From assembly GCA_030668025.1 (NCBI GenBank), contig DAOUUT010000057.1, positions 1 through 15,198 of the forward strand: a stretch of 15,198 nucleotides of DNA, in the 5' to 3' direction. The translations under genes were made by a program, and so were the position numbers. This stretch comes from Promethearchaeota archaeon. Its GTDB lineage: Archaea > Asgardarchaeota > Lokiarchaeia > Sigynarchaeales > SOKP01. Of this stretch, positions 15,061 through 15,198 are shown piece after piece. How positions within the stretch are numbered: position 1 is the first letter of the stretch; every line of letters begins with the position of its first letter. Under the pieces are notes generated by a model that searched no databases, was not told where the DNA came from, and worked only from the letters and a program-made list of their open reading frames with translations.

Positions 15061-15198
15061 ATGTTAAATAAAATAAAAGGCCAAATGCTTAATTTGGGGT
15101 TGAAATTTATCAGCGTTGACGAAAAGATAGTGAGAATGATATTAGAAACTAGCTCTTCAAACATTAATGAGATTGTTATAATGCCCGCAGTTAAGATA
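15061..15198 (+). CDS. Hypothetical protein, N-terminal fragment cut by the window end
   Basis: An ATG at 15061 opens a frame that stays open for 46 codons to the end of the window. It begins MLNKIKGQMLNLGLKF. The visible part has no signal peptide or membrane helix: it reads as one amphipathic helix, then a strand-like IVIMPAVKI. I do not recognise the family. The frame has no stop and starts in a sensible place after a long AT-rich gap, so a real gene is likely but not proven. Confidence 0.5.
   Translation, partial: MLNKIKGQMLNLGLKFISVDEKIVRMILETSSSNINEIVIMPAVKI

Noticed and set aside
1..15198. CRISPR array, insertion sequence or prophage
   Set aside because: No regularly spaced direct repeats, transposase or integrase motifs, or terminal inverted repeats with target duplications were seen. 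The gene content is housekeeping-like.

Overview
The window looks like a piece of an Asgard archaeon's chromosome. Four things point there. The translation proteins are archaeal: aIF5B, an aEF2-family protein, a class I archaeal CCA-adding enzyme and Taw1 of the wyosine pathway. Two tandem Ras/Rab-like small GTPases are present, a gene type very common in Asgard genomes. The aEF2-like protein has a degenerate diphthamide loop of the kind reported for the second EF-2 of diphthamide-lacking archaea such as Asgard lineages. The DNA is AT-rich throughout, with short T-tract gene ends and little sign of Shine-Dalgarno sites. The assignment rests on gene content and protein motifs; I cannot name the lineage within Asgard.

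Layout. Positions 1-339 (+) hold the C-terminal end of a peptide-type ABC permease. Positions 340-1152 are mostly non-coding, with one short minus-strand reading frame (595-861) that resembles the start of a ClC chloride channel and is probably a remnant. Next comes a plus-strand block: uvrA (1153-4023), aIF5B (4148-5956), a GNAT acetyltransferase that overlaps the end of aIF5B (5941-6582), the CCA-adding enzyme (6677-8131) and the aEF2-like gene (8297-10549). Two paralogous small GTPases follow on the minus strand (10593-11147 and 11276-11836). They face away from a plus-strand pair made of an acidic protein with an internal repeat (11989-12915) and an archaeal EngB-type GTPase (12950-13579). 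Taw1, with an unusual internal insertion, lies on the minus strand (13604-14893). A gene cut by the window end starts at 15061.

How the genes fit together. Five of about a dozen genes encode GTPases. Translation is the main theme: subunit joining (aIF5B), tRNA 3'-end completion (CCA enzyme), translocation or a derived role (aEF2-like protein), wyosine base formation on tRNA-Phe (Taw1), and possibly ribosome assembly (EngB). DNA repair (UvrA) and transport sit at the left edge. The least understood part is 10593-13579: a duplicated small-GTPase pair with conserved promoters, divergent from an unrecognised repeat protein that is closely linked to EngB. The most informative observations are the altered diphthamide loop, the winged-helix-like insertion in Taw1, and this GTPase/repeat-protein neighbourhood. 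I saw no rRNA, tRNA, CRISPR array or insertion sequence.
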